Assembly (NCBI GenBank): GCA_016218725.1
Contig: JACRDB010000066.1
Coordinates: 248,001 to 312,000, forward strand
Reading direction: 5' to 3'
DNA: 64,000 nt
From: Deltaproteobacteria bacterium
GTDB lineage: Bacteria > Myxococcota_A > Polyangia > Polyangiales > Ga0077539
Part shown: in pieces, positions 7,591 through 16,250 of the stretch
Layout of the letters: every line of letters starts with the position of its first letter
Position numbering within the stretch: position 1 is the stretch's first letter
Notes under the pieces: generated by a model
What the model saw: the letters and a program-made list of their open reading frames with translations, nothing else
The model's database searches: none
What the model was told of the DNA's origin: nothing
Made by a program: the position numbers and the translations under genes

Positions 7591-9456
7591 ATGCTCCAGC
7601 TCATCCCAGGCTCGGACACCGCGGCGCAGACGGACACCTTTGCCATCGACCAGAAGAAGGGCACCTGGACGCCCGCGCCGCAGCACCTGCGCACCAAGAG
7701 CTTCCCCACGCCGTACGCCCAGGCGGAGATGATGTCCCACGTCCTGGGGCAGCTCTCGCTCGACCCCGGGGCGCGGCAGCCCGAGCCCGAGAGCGTCAAC
7801 GACCGGCTCCAGCAGACCTTCGAGCGCTGGAGGCTGGTGGTCATGGCCCTCTGCCTCAGCGAGGTCACCCTGGAGACCGTGGACCTCCTGCGCCCCGAGT
7901 GCGACAACTTCGGGCGCATGCTCTTCGACCTCCGCCCGGAGTGTCGCTTCTTCGGGCTCCTTCGGGACGCCCGCAGGCCCGGGGCGGAGGGCCGCAGGCT
8001 CCTGGTGGGCGCCACGGACCCCGAGTGCCTCCTGTGGTGCTCCCCCCGCGTGGCCCGGAGCAACTACTGGGCGGAGCTCAAGACCCGCATCGACGCCTCG
8101 GCCCAGCGCCACGAGGCCCTGCAGCTCCTGGCTGACTGGCGCGCGGTTTTCGAGCGCAACGGCGCCTGGGCCCCCGGCCACGAGCAGTCCCCCACGTGGA
8201 TGAAGGCCCTCCAGGTGCTCCTCGGGGACGTGCAGCCCGGGGGCAACCTCCGGAGCGACGCGCGGATGGTGGGCCCCGTGCGCCTGGCCGTGGTGCCCCG
8301 GGGCGGCAACGACCCCACGGAGGTGATCGTCTACCTCCCGGTGCGAGAGCCCGGCTGGGCCTCGCGCTTCTCGGAGCTGTTGTTCTTCCAGCCCGTGCGC
8401 CGCGACGCGGGCACCGTGGACCTCGTAGACCCCAACGGCCGCGCGGTGGTCACGCTCCGCATGGCGCCCAGGGACGCCGCCCAGGGCGAGGCCTCCGGGC
8501 GCTCCACCATGTCCGCGGACGCCGCCTCCGTCGCGGGCTTCGAGCTCCTGGCCGGGGTCGGGAGGATCGAGGGAAACCCCAACCTCGCGCGCAGCCACGG
8601 CCAGGCCCACTGGCTCGAAGACCACGCCGCCACGCCGGGGTACCGCTCGCTGGTGCTCAACCCCCTCCTGGCCGCGGCCGCGCGCTCCCACCGCCGCGCC
8701 ACCATCGCCGAGGGCGACGTCCACGCGTTCCCGGTGCTCTTCCCGGACACCATCCGCCTGGCGCTCACGCCCGCCGGAGACGCGCTCCCCGGGGCGGTGC
8801 GCATTCACATGTCGCGGGAGGTCACCGCGAGGCTCGCGCCCGGGGTGCCCGCCCCGCAGGCCGGGGCCTCGCTCGGAAAATGGTCCCCTGGCACGGCCCT
8901 CCCGAAGATCGTGGCGGTGCCCGGGTCCACGGGGGCCGTGGCGGCGGGCCTGGTCGAGAGCTTCGGCCCCGAGGGCCGCGCGGTGGACGTGGGCGAGCTG
9001 CGCGCCCTGGGCTTCTCGCTCTGGCTGTATTTCCTCGGGGACGCCGAGCTGCGCAGCGATGGCCAGCGGCTCCTCTGGACCGCCGACGAGGCCAAGGAGC
9101 TCTTCGGGAAGGTCATCGTGCACAACGCCGAGAGGCCCCTGGAGGTGCTCAAGGAGGCCCTCTCGGCGGTGCACGGCGAGGTCGAGAGGCAGCGCGCGAG
9201 GGACCGCCTGGCCACGCTCCAGCGCTTCCGGAACACCTGGAGGGCCGTGGGCGACGGCGACGGGGAGCAGCCCGCGGTGCAGGCCGCCAGGCTCGGACGC
9301 GTGGCCGCGGAGACCTTCGCGGAGTGGGCCCTGAACGGCGCCGCCATCGGGTCCTTCGGGTTCCGTCAGGCCACGGCGGCGGAGCATTTCACCCTCGGTG
9401 AGGGCGCCAGGCTCCCGCTGTACCTGGACGTCTTCGCCCGGAGCGACGGGGCGTGA
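7591..9456 (+). CDS. Large unknown protein of the tubulin-like operon
   Basis: 621 residues, soluble, with no signal peptide or TM segment. I do not recognise a domain. Visible features are a helical N-terminal third with several conserved-looking Cys/Trp positions (RPECDNFGRMLFDLRPECRFF), a central mixed alpha/beta region, and a helical C-terminal segment of about 90 residues rich in Arg/Glu (HGEVERQRARDRLATLQRFRN) that could form a coiled coil. The start lies 12 bp after the tubulin-like gene, and its stop overlaps the next gene's GTG start by 4 bp, so its product is likely needed in fixed ratio to both neighbours. An adaptor or regulator of the tubulin-like protein is the simplest guess, unsupported by motif. 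Confidence 0.6.
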   Translation: MLQLIPGSDTAAQTDTFAIDQKKGTWTPAPQHLRTKSFPTPYAQAEMMSHVLGQLSLDPGARQPEPESVNDRLQQTFERWRLVVMALCLSEVTLETVDLLRPECDNFGRMLFDLRPECRFFGLLRDARRPGAEGRRLLVGATDPECLLWCSPRVARSNYWAELKTRIDASAQRHEALQLLADWRAVFERNGAWAPGHEQSPTWMKALQVLLGDVQPGGNLRSDARMVGPVRLAVVPRGGNDPTEVIVYLPVREPGWASRFSELLFFQPVRRDAGTVDLVDPNGRAVVTLRMAPRDAAQGEASGRSTMSADAASVAGFELLAGVGRIEGNPNLARSHGQAHWLEDHAATPGYRSLVLNPLLAAAARSHRRATIAEGDVHAFPVLFPDTIRLALTPAGDALPGAVRIHMSREVTARLAPGVPAPQAGASLGKWSPGTALPKIVAVPGSTGAVAAGLVESFGPEGRAVDVGELRALGFSLWLYFLGDAELRSDGQRLLWTADEAKELFGKVIVHNAERPLEVLKEALSAVHGEVERQRARDRLATLQRFRNTWRAVGDGDGEQPAVQAARLGRVAAETFAEWALNGAAIGSFGFRQATAAEHFTLGEGARLPLYLDVFARSDGA

Positions 9457-10040
9457 GCTTCACCCTCCGCCAGGGGGTGCAGCTCGGTTTCACGCTCCTT
9501 GTCATCACCTTTGTGACCGCGCAGTCCGTCCGGCGGAGCCGCCGCGCCCGCTGGTGGGAGGCCGTGGACGGGCTCTGCCAGTGCAGCCAGGACACCCGCG
9601 GCGAGCTCTCGACCCTGGCGCGCGTCGCCACCGGGGCGCTGGACCGCGTGGCCCTCCAGGAGCGCCGCGTGCTGGAGGGCGTCTGCAGCGACCTGCACGC
9701 CGCCGTGGACCGCAGGAGCACCGAGGATGAGCTCCTCCAGAGGCCCCTGCGCGTGACGCCAGGGCGCGCCCACGGCGACGCCTCCAGGGACCTCGGCACC
9801 TCCCTCGACGCGCTCTGTGGCGGGGCCGAGGCGGAGTTCTGGGCGAGGCTCGACGCGAGGCTCCTAGGCCCCCAGGGCGACGACCCCAGGGTCACGCAGG
9901 AGGCCCGCAGGCACGTACTGCTACGGGCCTCCCACTGCGCGAGGCGCTCGCAGCTCTCCCGGCGCCCGATGGCCTACACCCTCACCCTGGCCGAGGCCCG
10001 CACCCAGGCCCTCACCTGCGGGCGGGCCCCTCGGCGGTAG
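9453..10040 (+). CDS. Membrane-anchored unknown protein, last gene of tubulin-like operon
   Basis: A GTG start at 9453 overlaps the previous stop (GTGA), so it is translationally coupled. Of 195 residues, the first ~25 form one hydrophobic helix (LGFTLLVITFVTAQS) followed by RRSRRAR, which predicts an N-terminal inner-membrane anchor with a cytoplasmic body. The rest is helical and Arg-rich with scattered Cys (GLCQCSQDTRG, DALCGGAEAEF, SHCARRS). The gene overlaps the convergent endonuclease III gene by about 29 bp at the 3' end. No family recognised. Its anchor suggests it could tether the operon's tubulin-like protein to the membrane. Confidence 0.6.
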   Translation: MSFTLRQGVQLGFTLLVITFVTAQSVRRSRRARWWEAVDGLCQCSQDTRGELSTLARVATGALDRVALQERRVLEGVCSDLHAAVDRRSTEDELLQRPLRVTPGRAHGDASRDLGTSLDALCGGAEAEFWARLDARLLGPQGDDPRVTQEARRHVLLRASHCARRSQLSRRPMAYTLTLAEARTQALTCGRAPRR

Positions 10041-10719
10041 CCTTCGCCCTCGCCAGGGCCTCCAACGATCGCTTCGGCACGCCGACCTTGCGACATGCGG
10101 GCTCGACCCCGCAGGCGTGGCAGCGCGGGGTCCTCGCGTCACACACCCTACGACCATGCCAGATGAGCGTGTGGTGGGCCTCCAGGAGCCGCTCCCGCGG
10201 GATGAGCGCCGTGAGCGTCGCCTCCACGCGATCCGGGTCGTGATGGCGCGTCAGCCCGAGGCGCCGGGCCACCCTGCCTACATGTGTGTCTACAGCGATC
10301 ACGGGCGTGCCATAGGCGTTGGCGACGATGACCGCGGCGCTCTTGGTCCCGACGCCCGCGAGGCGCTGGAGCGCCTCTCGCTCCCTCGGGACCACCGCCC
10401 CGTGGAGGGTCGTCACCTGCTGGGCGGCGAGCACGAGGTTGCGGGCTTTGTTGCGGTAGAGCCCGAGGGTCTTCAGGTGTGGCTCCAGGTGCTTCGGCTC
10501 GACCCTGGCAAAGGCATGCACGTCGGGGAAGGCCCGGAAGAGCGCGGGGGTCACGCGGTTGACGGCGGCGTCGCTGCACTGGGCGCTCAGGACCACGCTG
10601 ACCAGGAGCCTCCAGGGGTCCTCGGGGATGAAGTCCAGCTCGCTCCGGGCCTCGGGGTAGAGGCCCTTCAAGCCCTCGAGCGCGGCCCGGGCGCGCTCCC
10701 TCTGTGCTCGGGTGACCAT
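10012..10719 (-). CDS. nth: Endonuclease III (DNA glycosylase/AP lyase)
   Basis: 235 residues from the ATG at 10719. This is a base-excision-repair enzyme that removes oxidised pyrimidines and nicks the abasic site. Diagnostic features are the helix-hairpin-helix LAGVGTKSAAVIVANA with the catalytic Lys, the catalytic Asp in AVDTHVGRVARRLGL, and the [4Fe-4S] cluster motif C-x6-C-x2-C-x5-C (CDARTPRCHACGVEPAC). Size is typical for the family. It is divergent from the MFS transporter gene, and the 3' end overlaps the tubulin-operon tail by 29 bp. Confidence 0.95.
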   Translation of the reverse strand: MVTRAQRERARAALEGLKGLYPEARSELDFIPEDPWRLLVSVVLSAQCSDAAVNRVTPALFRAFPDVHAFARVEPKHLEPHLKTLGLYRNKARNLVLAAQQVTTLHGAVVPREREALQRLAGVGTKSAAVIVANAYGTPVIAVDTHVGRVARRLGLTRHHDPDRVEATLTALIPRERLLEAHHTLIWHGRRVCDARTPRCHACGVEPACRKVGVPKRSLEALARAKATAEGPARR

Positions 10720-10795
10720 CGGGGCCTCTTCGATTACGCCCGCCGGGGTGCGTCCGCAAGCGGTGGCGGCGTCGTATGGTACGCACGTTGGAGCG

Positions 10796-12055
10796 ATGAC
10801 CGAGACCGCCTTCCTGACCGTCGAGGGCCGCTGGACCCGCAAGAGGGCCTGGGCCCTGAGCCTGGTGGCCACCTTCACCATGGTGATCTCGTACATGGAC
10901 CGGCAGACCCTGGCGGTCCTGGCGCCGGTGCTCACGGAGAGCCTCGGGATCCGGGACCAGGCCTACGGGTGGCTGGCCTCGGCGTTTTCCTTTGCGTACC
11001 TGGTCGGGGCCCCCCTGGCCGGGCGCTGGATCGACCGGGTGGGGGCCCGCCGGGGGCTCCTCCTGGCGGTGCTGGCCTGGACGCTGGTGGCGGCGGCCCA
11101 CACCATCGCCCCGGGCTTCGCGGCGCTCTTCGCCCTCCGGATCCTCCTCGGGTTCGCCGAGGCTCCATCGTTCCCGGGGGCCTCCCAGGCGGTGCACCGC
11201 GCGCTCCCCCCGGAGGACCGCCCCCGGGGCTTGGGGGTGCTCTTCACCGGGAGCTCCCTCGGCGCCATGATCACCCCTCCCCTGGCGGTGTTCCTCGCGA
11301 CGCGCTTCGGCTGGAGGATGGCCTTCCTGGGCACCGCCCTGGCGGGCCTCTGCTGGGTCCCTCTCTGGCTCAAGGTGGCCTGGAGCCCTGAGGGACGGCG
11401 CGTCCTTGACCGCCCCGCGGAAGAGACGAAGCGTCCGTCCCTCTCCCTCGCCGCGCTCCTCGGTCACCGCGCGGTGCAGCGAGGGTGCCTCGTGGTGCTG
11501 TCCGCCGCGCCGGCCATCGGGTTCATCCTCCTCTGGGGGTCCAAGCTCCTGGTGCGCCAGCAGGGCCTCTCGCAAGCCGAGGTCGGGGCCTACCTGTGGC
11601 TCCCTCCGTTGTTCTTTGACCTGGGCTCCGTGGGCTTTGGAGACCTCGCCGCGCGAAGGGAGAAGGCCCGCCCCGGTGGGCGACCCGATCGCTTCCTCTT
11701 CGCGTGGGCGATGCTCCTTTGCACCGCCATCGCCCTGGAGCCCCTGGCCCGGAGCCCCTGGGAGGCCGTGCTCTTCCTCGGTGTCGCGATGGTGGGCGGC
11801 GGAGGGCTCTTCTCGCTCCTCACCCACGACGCGCTCCGCCGCGTCCCCGAGGGGAGCGTGAGCGCCACCGGAGGGCTCTTCGCGGCGAGCCAGTCCCTGG
11901 CCTACGTGGTCGCCAACCCCCTCATCGGGTTTGGCTCCCAGCGCCTCGGGAGCTTCACCCTGGTGTGCGTGGCCCTCGGGCTCTGGGTGCTCCCCGGGTG
12001 CCTCGCGTGGCTGTATCTCCGCGCCCCACCGGCGCGGGAGGAGGCCCCTCGGTGA
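10796..12055 (+). CDS. MFS transporter, anion:cation symporter-like
   Basis: 419 residues from the ATG at 10796, with about 12 hydrophobic helices. The loop-1 sequence YMDRQTLAVLAPVL is the hallmark N-terminal motif of hexuronate/sugar-acid (ACS-type) MFS permeases. The loop 2-3 motif GAPLAGRWIDRVGARRGLLLAV matches the MFS GxxxDRxGRR element. It probably takes up a small organic anion with protons or sodium, but the substrate cannot be read from sequence. Its stop overlaps the GTG start of the following Asp-box protein gene, so the two are coupled. Confidence 0.85.
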   Translation: MTETAFLTVEGRWTRKRAWALSLVATFTMVISYMDRQTLAVLAPVLTESLGIRDQAYGWLASAFSFAYLVGAPLAGRWIDRVGARRGLLLAVLAWTLVAAAHTIAPGFAALFALRILLGFAEAPSFPGASQAVHRALPPEDRPRGLGVLFTGSSLGAMITPPLAVFLATRFGWRMAFLGTALAGLCWVPLWLKVAWSPEGRRVLDRPAEETKRPSLSLAALLGHRAVQRGCLVVLSAAPAIGFILLWGSKLLVRQQGLSQAEVGAYLWLPPLFFDLGSVGFGDLAARREKARPGGRPDRFLFAWAMLLCTAIALEPLARSPWEAVLFLGVAMVGGGGLFSLLTHDALRRVPEGSVSATGGLFAASQSLAYVVANPLIGFGSQRLGSFTLVCVALGLWVLPGCLAWLYLRAPPAREEAPR

Positions 12056-13473
12056 GGCTCACTCCCCTGGCGCTCGCCCTGGCGCTCGCCGCCCAACGGA
12101 CGACGGCGTCGGCCAACGGGCGCTTCCCGACCTCGCAGTTCGTGGTGGTGGGCCCCGGCGCCGAGCGGGACTTCATCGCGCTGCGCACCACCTTCGGGGT
12201 GCTCGTCAGCGAGGACGCCGGGCGAAGCTGGAGCTGGCACTGCGAGGAGCTCTTTGACTACGGCCAGAGCGCGGTCTGGGACCCTCCCATCGCGATTGGC
12301 AACCGCGGCCCCGACGGCGTCCCGCTGCTGGTGGGCGTGCCCGACGGCCTCCAGCGCGCCACGGACCGCTGCGAGGCCCGGCGCGTCCCGGAGGTCGGCA
12401 GGGACTACACGGGGGACGTCACCGCGGACGCCTCGGGGCGCGAGCTGGTCTGGGTCGCAAGCTCCGGCGGCGTCGCCAACCGGGTCTTTCGCTCCAGCGA
12501 TGGAGGGCGCTCCTGGCGAGCCCTGAACGATGGTCTCCGGGGCGTGCTCTTTGAGACCGTGGAGCTCTCGGACAGCGACCCACAACGGGTGTACTTCACG
12601 GGCGTCACCGAGGCCGACCGGCGCCCGGTGTTCTACCGCTCCGACGACGGAGGCCGCACGCTGATCGAGCGCTCGCTGGACCTCCACGGAGGCAGGGACG
12701 CGTGGCTCGCTGGCGTGGACCCCACGAACCCGGACGTGCTGTGGCTGCGCTCCACCCTGGAGGACGACGCCGGGATGGTGAGCGGCACGCTCCTCCTGCG
12801 CTCGCAGGACGGGGGCCGGAGCTTCGCCGTGGCCCACCGCACCCGGGGCCCGATGCTGGGCTTCGCCTACAGCGCCGACGGGCGCACGCTCTGGCTCGGA
12901 GGCCCGAACCCCGAGGACGGCCTCCAGCGCTCGGACAACGGCGGGCAGAGCTTCCAGCGGGTGTCCACCCGTCAGGTGCTGTGCCTCCGCTGGCACGCCG
13001 GCGCGCTCTACATCTGCCAGAATCACACCGTGGACGGCGTGGCCCTCGCCCGCTCCGACGACGGCGGCCGCACCGTCGCGCCCCTCCTGCGCTTCGACGC
13101 GCTGGAGGGCCCTGCGAGCTGTCCCCAGGGCACCGTCGCGCGGGACGTGTGCGCGCTGCGCTGGCTCACGCTCCGGCGGCTCCTCGCCGCGCCCGACGCG
13201 GGCGCGCGCGACGCAGGTACCCCGACGGACAGCGGCGCACCAACCCCCCGCGGAGGATGCTGTTCGGTGCCCGCCAGGCCGCTTGTAGGGTGGAGTGGGT
13301 GGCTGTGTGTGGCGATGCTACTCGTCGGGAGACGTAGGAGCTACGGCAGCCCCGGGAGCTCCACGCGCCCGACGATCGCCTCGGCAGCTTCGAGCTCCGC
13401 GCGCAGCGCCCGGAGCGCCTCCTGCGCGCCGGGCGGCAGGGCCTCGCGGCCCCCGAGGGCGTCCACGGACTGA
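12052..13473 (+). CDS. Secreted Asp-box (BNR) beta-propeller protein with MYXO-CTERM-like tail
   Basis: The GTG start at 12052 overlaps the transporter's TGA. A short signal peptide (LALALALAAQRTTASA) precedes a repeat domain with at least six Asp-box motifs of type S-x-D-x-G-x-[ST]-[WF]: SEDAGRSWSW, SSDGGRSWRA, SDDGGRTLIE, SQDGGRSFAV, SDNGGQSFQR, SDDGGRTVAP. This predicts a sialidase/Vps10-like propeller, but sialidase catalytic residues are not evident. Near the end, GGCCS is followed by a hydrophobic helix and GRRRS, which resembles the MYXO-CTERM tail used for surface sorting. The frame then runs on ~45 residues antisense to the next gene, so the true C-terminus or a frameshift near 13335 is uncertain. 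Confidence 0.75.
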   Translation: MRLTPLALALALAAQRTTASANGRFPTSQFVVVGPGAERDFIALRTTFGVLVSEDAGRSWSWHCEELFDYGQSAVWDPPIAIGNRGPDGVPLLVGVPDGLQRATDRCEARRVPEVGRDYTGDVTADASGRELVWVASSGGVANRVFRSSDGGRSWRALNDGLRGVLFETVELSDSDPQRVYFTGVTEADRRPVFYRSDDGGRTLIERSLDLHGGRDAWLAGVDPTNPDVLWLRSTLEDDAGMVSGTLLLRSQDGGRSFAVAHRTRGPMLGFAYSADGRTLWLGGPNPEDGLQRSDNGGQSFQRVSTRQVLCLRWHAGALYICQNHTVDGVALARSDDGGRTVAPLLRFDALEGPASCPQGTVARDVCALRWLTLRRLLAAPDAGARDAGTPTDSGAPTPRGGCCSVPARPLVGWSGWLCVAMLLVGRRRSYGSPGSSTRPTIASAASSSARSARSASCAPGGRASRPPRASTD

Positions 13474-15491
13474 CGGTTGAAGGCCAGGCCCGAGGGCGAG
13501 GCCTTCTCCAGGTTGAAGGCGATGGAGTCCGAGAGGCACCGCACGGCGTCCTCCGCGCGATCGGTGGCCACCAGGGCCTCGGCCAGTGCGGCGGTGGTGC
13601 TCGCCAGGCCGAGCATGTCTCCGTCGGCCTTCTGAGCCTCCAGGACCTTTCGAAGGCGCTCCTCGGCGTGGCGGAGGCGCCCAGCGCGCAGGTCCAGCCT
13701 GGCGATGGTGGTGGAGACCCTCAGGGCCTCCCGGGGCGAGCCCTGGAGCCTCCAGGCCTCCTCCGCGGTCACCCCGTGCTCGCGCGCCAGGGAGAGCGCC
13801 TTTGCCTCGCGCCCCTCGCGGGGAGCGGCGTGGAGCGGGAGCCTCGCCAGGAGGTGGTCGGTCTCGGCGAGCTCCACCTGGGCCCTCGGGTCCTCGGAGG
13901 CCCTGGAGGAGAACACCTGCCGGGACTGCTCCAGGAGGTAGGCCGCGCGCACGGGATCACCAAGGCGCACATACACCGCGGCCTGGTCGTTCAGGAGGCA
14001 CGCCGCGCCCACGGCGTCGCCCAGCTCCCCGAGGCGCCGCGAGGCGTCCGTGAGCACCACCAGGGCCTCCTCCAACGCCTTGAGCTCGCCGCTGTCGTGG
14101 AGGGCTCCGGCCAGGGCCACCGCGAGCTCGGACCAGAGCCCCGCGGGGGTCTTGTCGTCCAGGAGGTCCCGGGCCTCTCGGAGCGACGCGAGGGCCCTCG
14201 GGAGCGTGAAGGCGTCACCGGGACCGGCGCCCGCCCAGCGAATCCTCCCGTCGGTCACCAGGAGCTCCAGCCTCAGGGCGCGGCGAGCGGGACCCTCGGG
14301 CATGGCCTCCAGGAGCTCCCTGGCGCGGTCCACGGTGGCCAGGGCCTCTCCCGAGAGCCCCACCCCAAGCTGCTGCACCGCCGCCTTGAGGAGGCTCCGG
14401 GCGGCGCCCTCGTGGTCACCCGCCGCCTCCAGGTGCGCCGCGGCGCGCTCCGGCTCCTGCGGCGGCGCGATGCTCACCCGAACGCGCGGCGGCGTCGCCT
14501 CGGGCGGCGGCGAGGGCGGCGCCTGGGGCTTCGGGGCGGCGGGAGGCGGCGCCTCGCGGGGCGCCTCGGGGTACACCGCCGCCCAGCCGCCGCTCGGGGC
14601 GCGGTGGGTCTTCATCGGCGCAGCGTGCGGCGCAGGCGCGCGCTCGGGCTCCTTGCGGGGCCGCGCGAAGTGCTCCGCGAGCTCCAGGTTCCAGCGCCTC
14701 GCGAGCGAGTGCAGCACCGTCGAGCGCACCGCCTCGCGCACGGTCTCCGGGAGGGCGAAGCCCCCGTCGCCGCCGTCCTCGATGGGGAAGCCCGCGTCGC
14801 GGGCGACCTGAAGGTGCTCCAGCACCCGCGCCTCGGGCACGCCCCGGAGCCTCGCCAGCAGCGCAGGGTCGGCCCCGGAGCCCGCCACGGAGAGGGCCCT
14901 CACGGTCATGCGCACCTCGGGAGGGAGCCCTTCGAGGGACGCCGTGGGGCGCCTCCCCGCCGCGCGCTCCTCGGTGAGGGCCGGGCCAAAGCGCGCCGTC
15001 AGCACCTCGCAGAGCGCGTCCCAGGCGTCGTTTCCGGGGTCCTCGCCGCGGGCCATGGCGACCAGGAGAGGGAAGCGCCGCCGCCGCAGGAGGTCCACCA
15101 GGAGCGACGCCGTGGCGGCGTCGATGCGCCCGGCCTCCTCGATCACCAGCACCACGGCGCGCGTGGAGCGCGCGGAGAGCGCGTGGAGCACGCCCAGGAC
15201 GCGCTCCAGCACGCGCGCCTCGTGGAGCTGCCCGGCCATCCTCCGCCGAAGAGAAAGGGACGGAGGGGCCTCGAAGAGGCCATCGGGGTCTTCACCCAGG
15301 GCCCTCGCGGCCCTCACGGCGGCCTCGAAGAGAACGCCCAGGGGGGGCCCCTCGGGGTGGCACCGCACGCGGAGCACGGCCACGCCTCGGGGTGTCTCGA
15401 GCTCCTCCGGGAGGGGGCCCTGGACGAGGCACACGGGCTCCTCACGCAGCCGTTGCCAGAGCGCTTCAACGATGGATGGGTGCCGCTTCAT
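13341..15491 (-). CDS. Degenerate STAND/AAA-type ATPase with TPR-like C-terminus
   Basis: 716 residues. The N-terminal ~260 residues follow the fold order of predicted STAND/LuxR-type ATPases: CLVQGPLPEELE sits where a Walker A loop belongs but lacks GxGK[ST], while AVVLVIEEAGRIDAA is Walker-B-like. A short winged-helix-like segment follows, then a Pro/Ala-rich linker (~280-340), then about 370 residues of alpha-solenoid repeats of TPR type (LNDQAAVYVRLGDPVRAAYLLEQS, AALAEALVATDRAEDAVRCLSDS). No DNA-binding domain is obvious. It probably works as a non-hydrolysing scaffold or regulator. It begins 32 bp downstream of the membrane-protein gene at 15524-16177 and is likely co-transcribed with it. 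Confidence 0.65.
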   Translation of the reverse strand: MKRHPSIVEALWQRLREEPVCLVQGPLPEELETPRGVAVLRVRCHPEGPPLGVLFEAAVRAARALGEDPDGLFEAPPSLSLRRRMAGQLHEARVLERVLGVLHALSARSTRAVVLVIEEAGRIDAATASLLVDLLRRRRFPLLVAMARGEDPGNDAWDALCEVLTARFGPALTEERAAGRRPTASLEGLPPEVRMTVRALSVAGSGADPALLARLRGVPEARVLEHLQVARDAGFPIEDGGDGGFALPETVREAVRSTVLHSLARRWNLELAEHFARPRKEPERAPAPHAAPMKTHRAPSGGWAAVYPEAPREAPPPAAPKPQAPPSPPPEATPPRVRVSIAPPQEPERAAAHLEAAGDHEGAARSLLKAAVQQLGVGLSGEALATVDRARELLEAMPEGPARRALRLELLVTDGRIRWAGAGPGDAFTLPRALASLREARDLLDDKTPAGLWSELAVALAGALHDSGELKALEEALVVLTDASRRLGELGDAVGAACLLNDQAAVYVRLGDPVRAAYLLEQSRQVFSSRASEDPRAQVELAETDHLLARLPLHAAPREGREAKALSLAREHGVTAEEAWRLQGSPREALRVSTTIARLDLRAGRLRHAEERLRKVLEAQKADGDMLGLASTTAALAEALVATDRAEDAVRCLSDSIAFNLEKASPSGLAFNRQSVDALGGREALPPGAQEALRALRAELEAAEAIVGRVELPGLP

Positions 15492-15523
15492 CGCCGGGAG
15501 CGTGCCACGAAACGCCCCCGGTG

Positions 15524-16177
15524 CTACGGCTCCACGGGGACCTTTCGCACGGCGAACGCCCTGCGCCAGGCGGTGACGAGCCCAAGGAGCAGGGCCGTAT
15601 GGACCAGCGAGCCCAGGGCGTAGCCTCGGGTCCAGCGGAGCATGGTGGCCGCGTCGAGGCCCCGGGCCACGACGAGCCCTCCGCCGGAGCGGGCGTTTAC
15701 GAACACCAGCGCGTGGAAGGCCAGGGAGAGGCCAAGGATCCAGAGGGCCACGCCGAGGCCGGCCCTGGGGTGCCGGGCCAGGAGGTCATTGCCGAGGCGC
15801 AGCACCGACGCCGAGGCGACCATGAGCACCAGGGCCCCGAGGCCCGCCCCGGCGATGAAGTAGCCCGCGACCACGAACGCCAGGGGCCGGGCGAGCTCCC
15901 CGAGGGGCAGGCCCATGGTGGCCAGCGCCGCGGCGATGAGCCCGAGGGTGATGGCGCGGCCCTGGACGATGCACGTAAACGCCGCCAGGCGCAGGGTCCA
16001 CGGGGCCGTGGCGGCTCCGGCCACGGAGAGCGTGGTCGAGCGGTAGGCGCCCTTTTCCACGGCCAGCGGCGGGGGCTCCAGGGCCACCCAGCGCCCGCGG
16101 TAGAGCCGCTCCCGGGCGCGGTAGGACCACGCGCTGGTCAACAACACCACCGCCGCGAAGGTCACCCAGAGCCCCAT
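15524..16177 (-). CDS. Unknown four-TM membrane protein
   Basis: 217 residues. The N-terminal hydrophobic helix (LWVTFAAVVLLTSAWSY) is followed by an ~60-residue loop and three further TM helices (around LGLIAAALATMGLPLG, LAFVVAGYFIAGAGLGALVLMV, LGVALWILGLSLAFHALVFV), plus a last one near LGSLVHTALLLGLVTA. No transporter or enzyme motif is recognisable. Its start lies about 75 bp from the divergent maf gene. The downstream degenerate ATPase-TPR gene probably shares its transcript. Confidence 0.6.
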   Translation of the reverse strand: MGLWVTFAAVVLLTSAWSYRARERLYRGRWVALEPPPLAVEKGAYRSTTLSVAGAATAPWTLRLAAFTCIVQGRAITLGLIAAALATMGLPLGELARPLAFVVAGYFIAGAGLGALVLMVASASVLRLGNDLLARHPRAGLGVALWILGLSLAFHALVFVNARSGGGLVVARGLDAATMLRWTRGYALGSLVHTALLLGLVTAWRRAFAVRKVPVEP

Positions 16178-16250
16178 TGGTCCCTGTCAGTCTCCCGCGT
16201 CAGGGGACCGCTCGCAAGGCCCCGCGCGGAATCGGGTACAGTGGCCGGCG

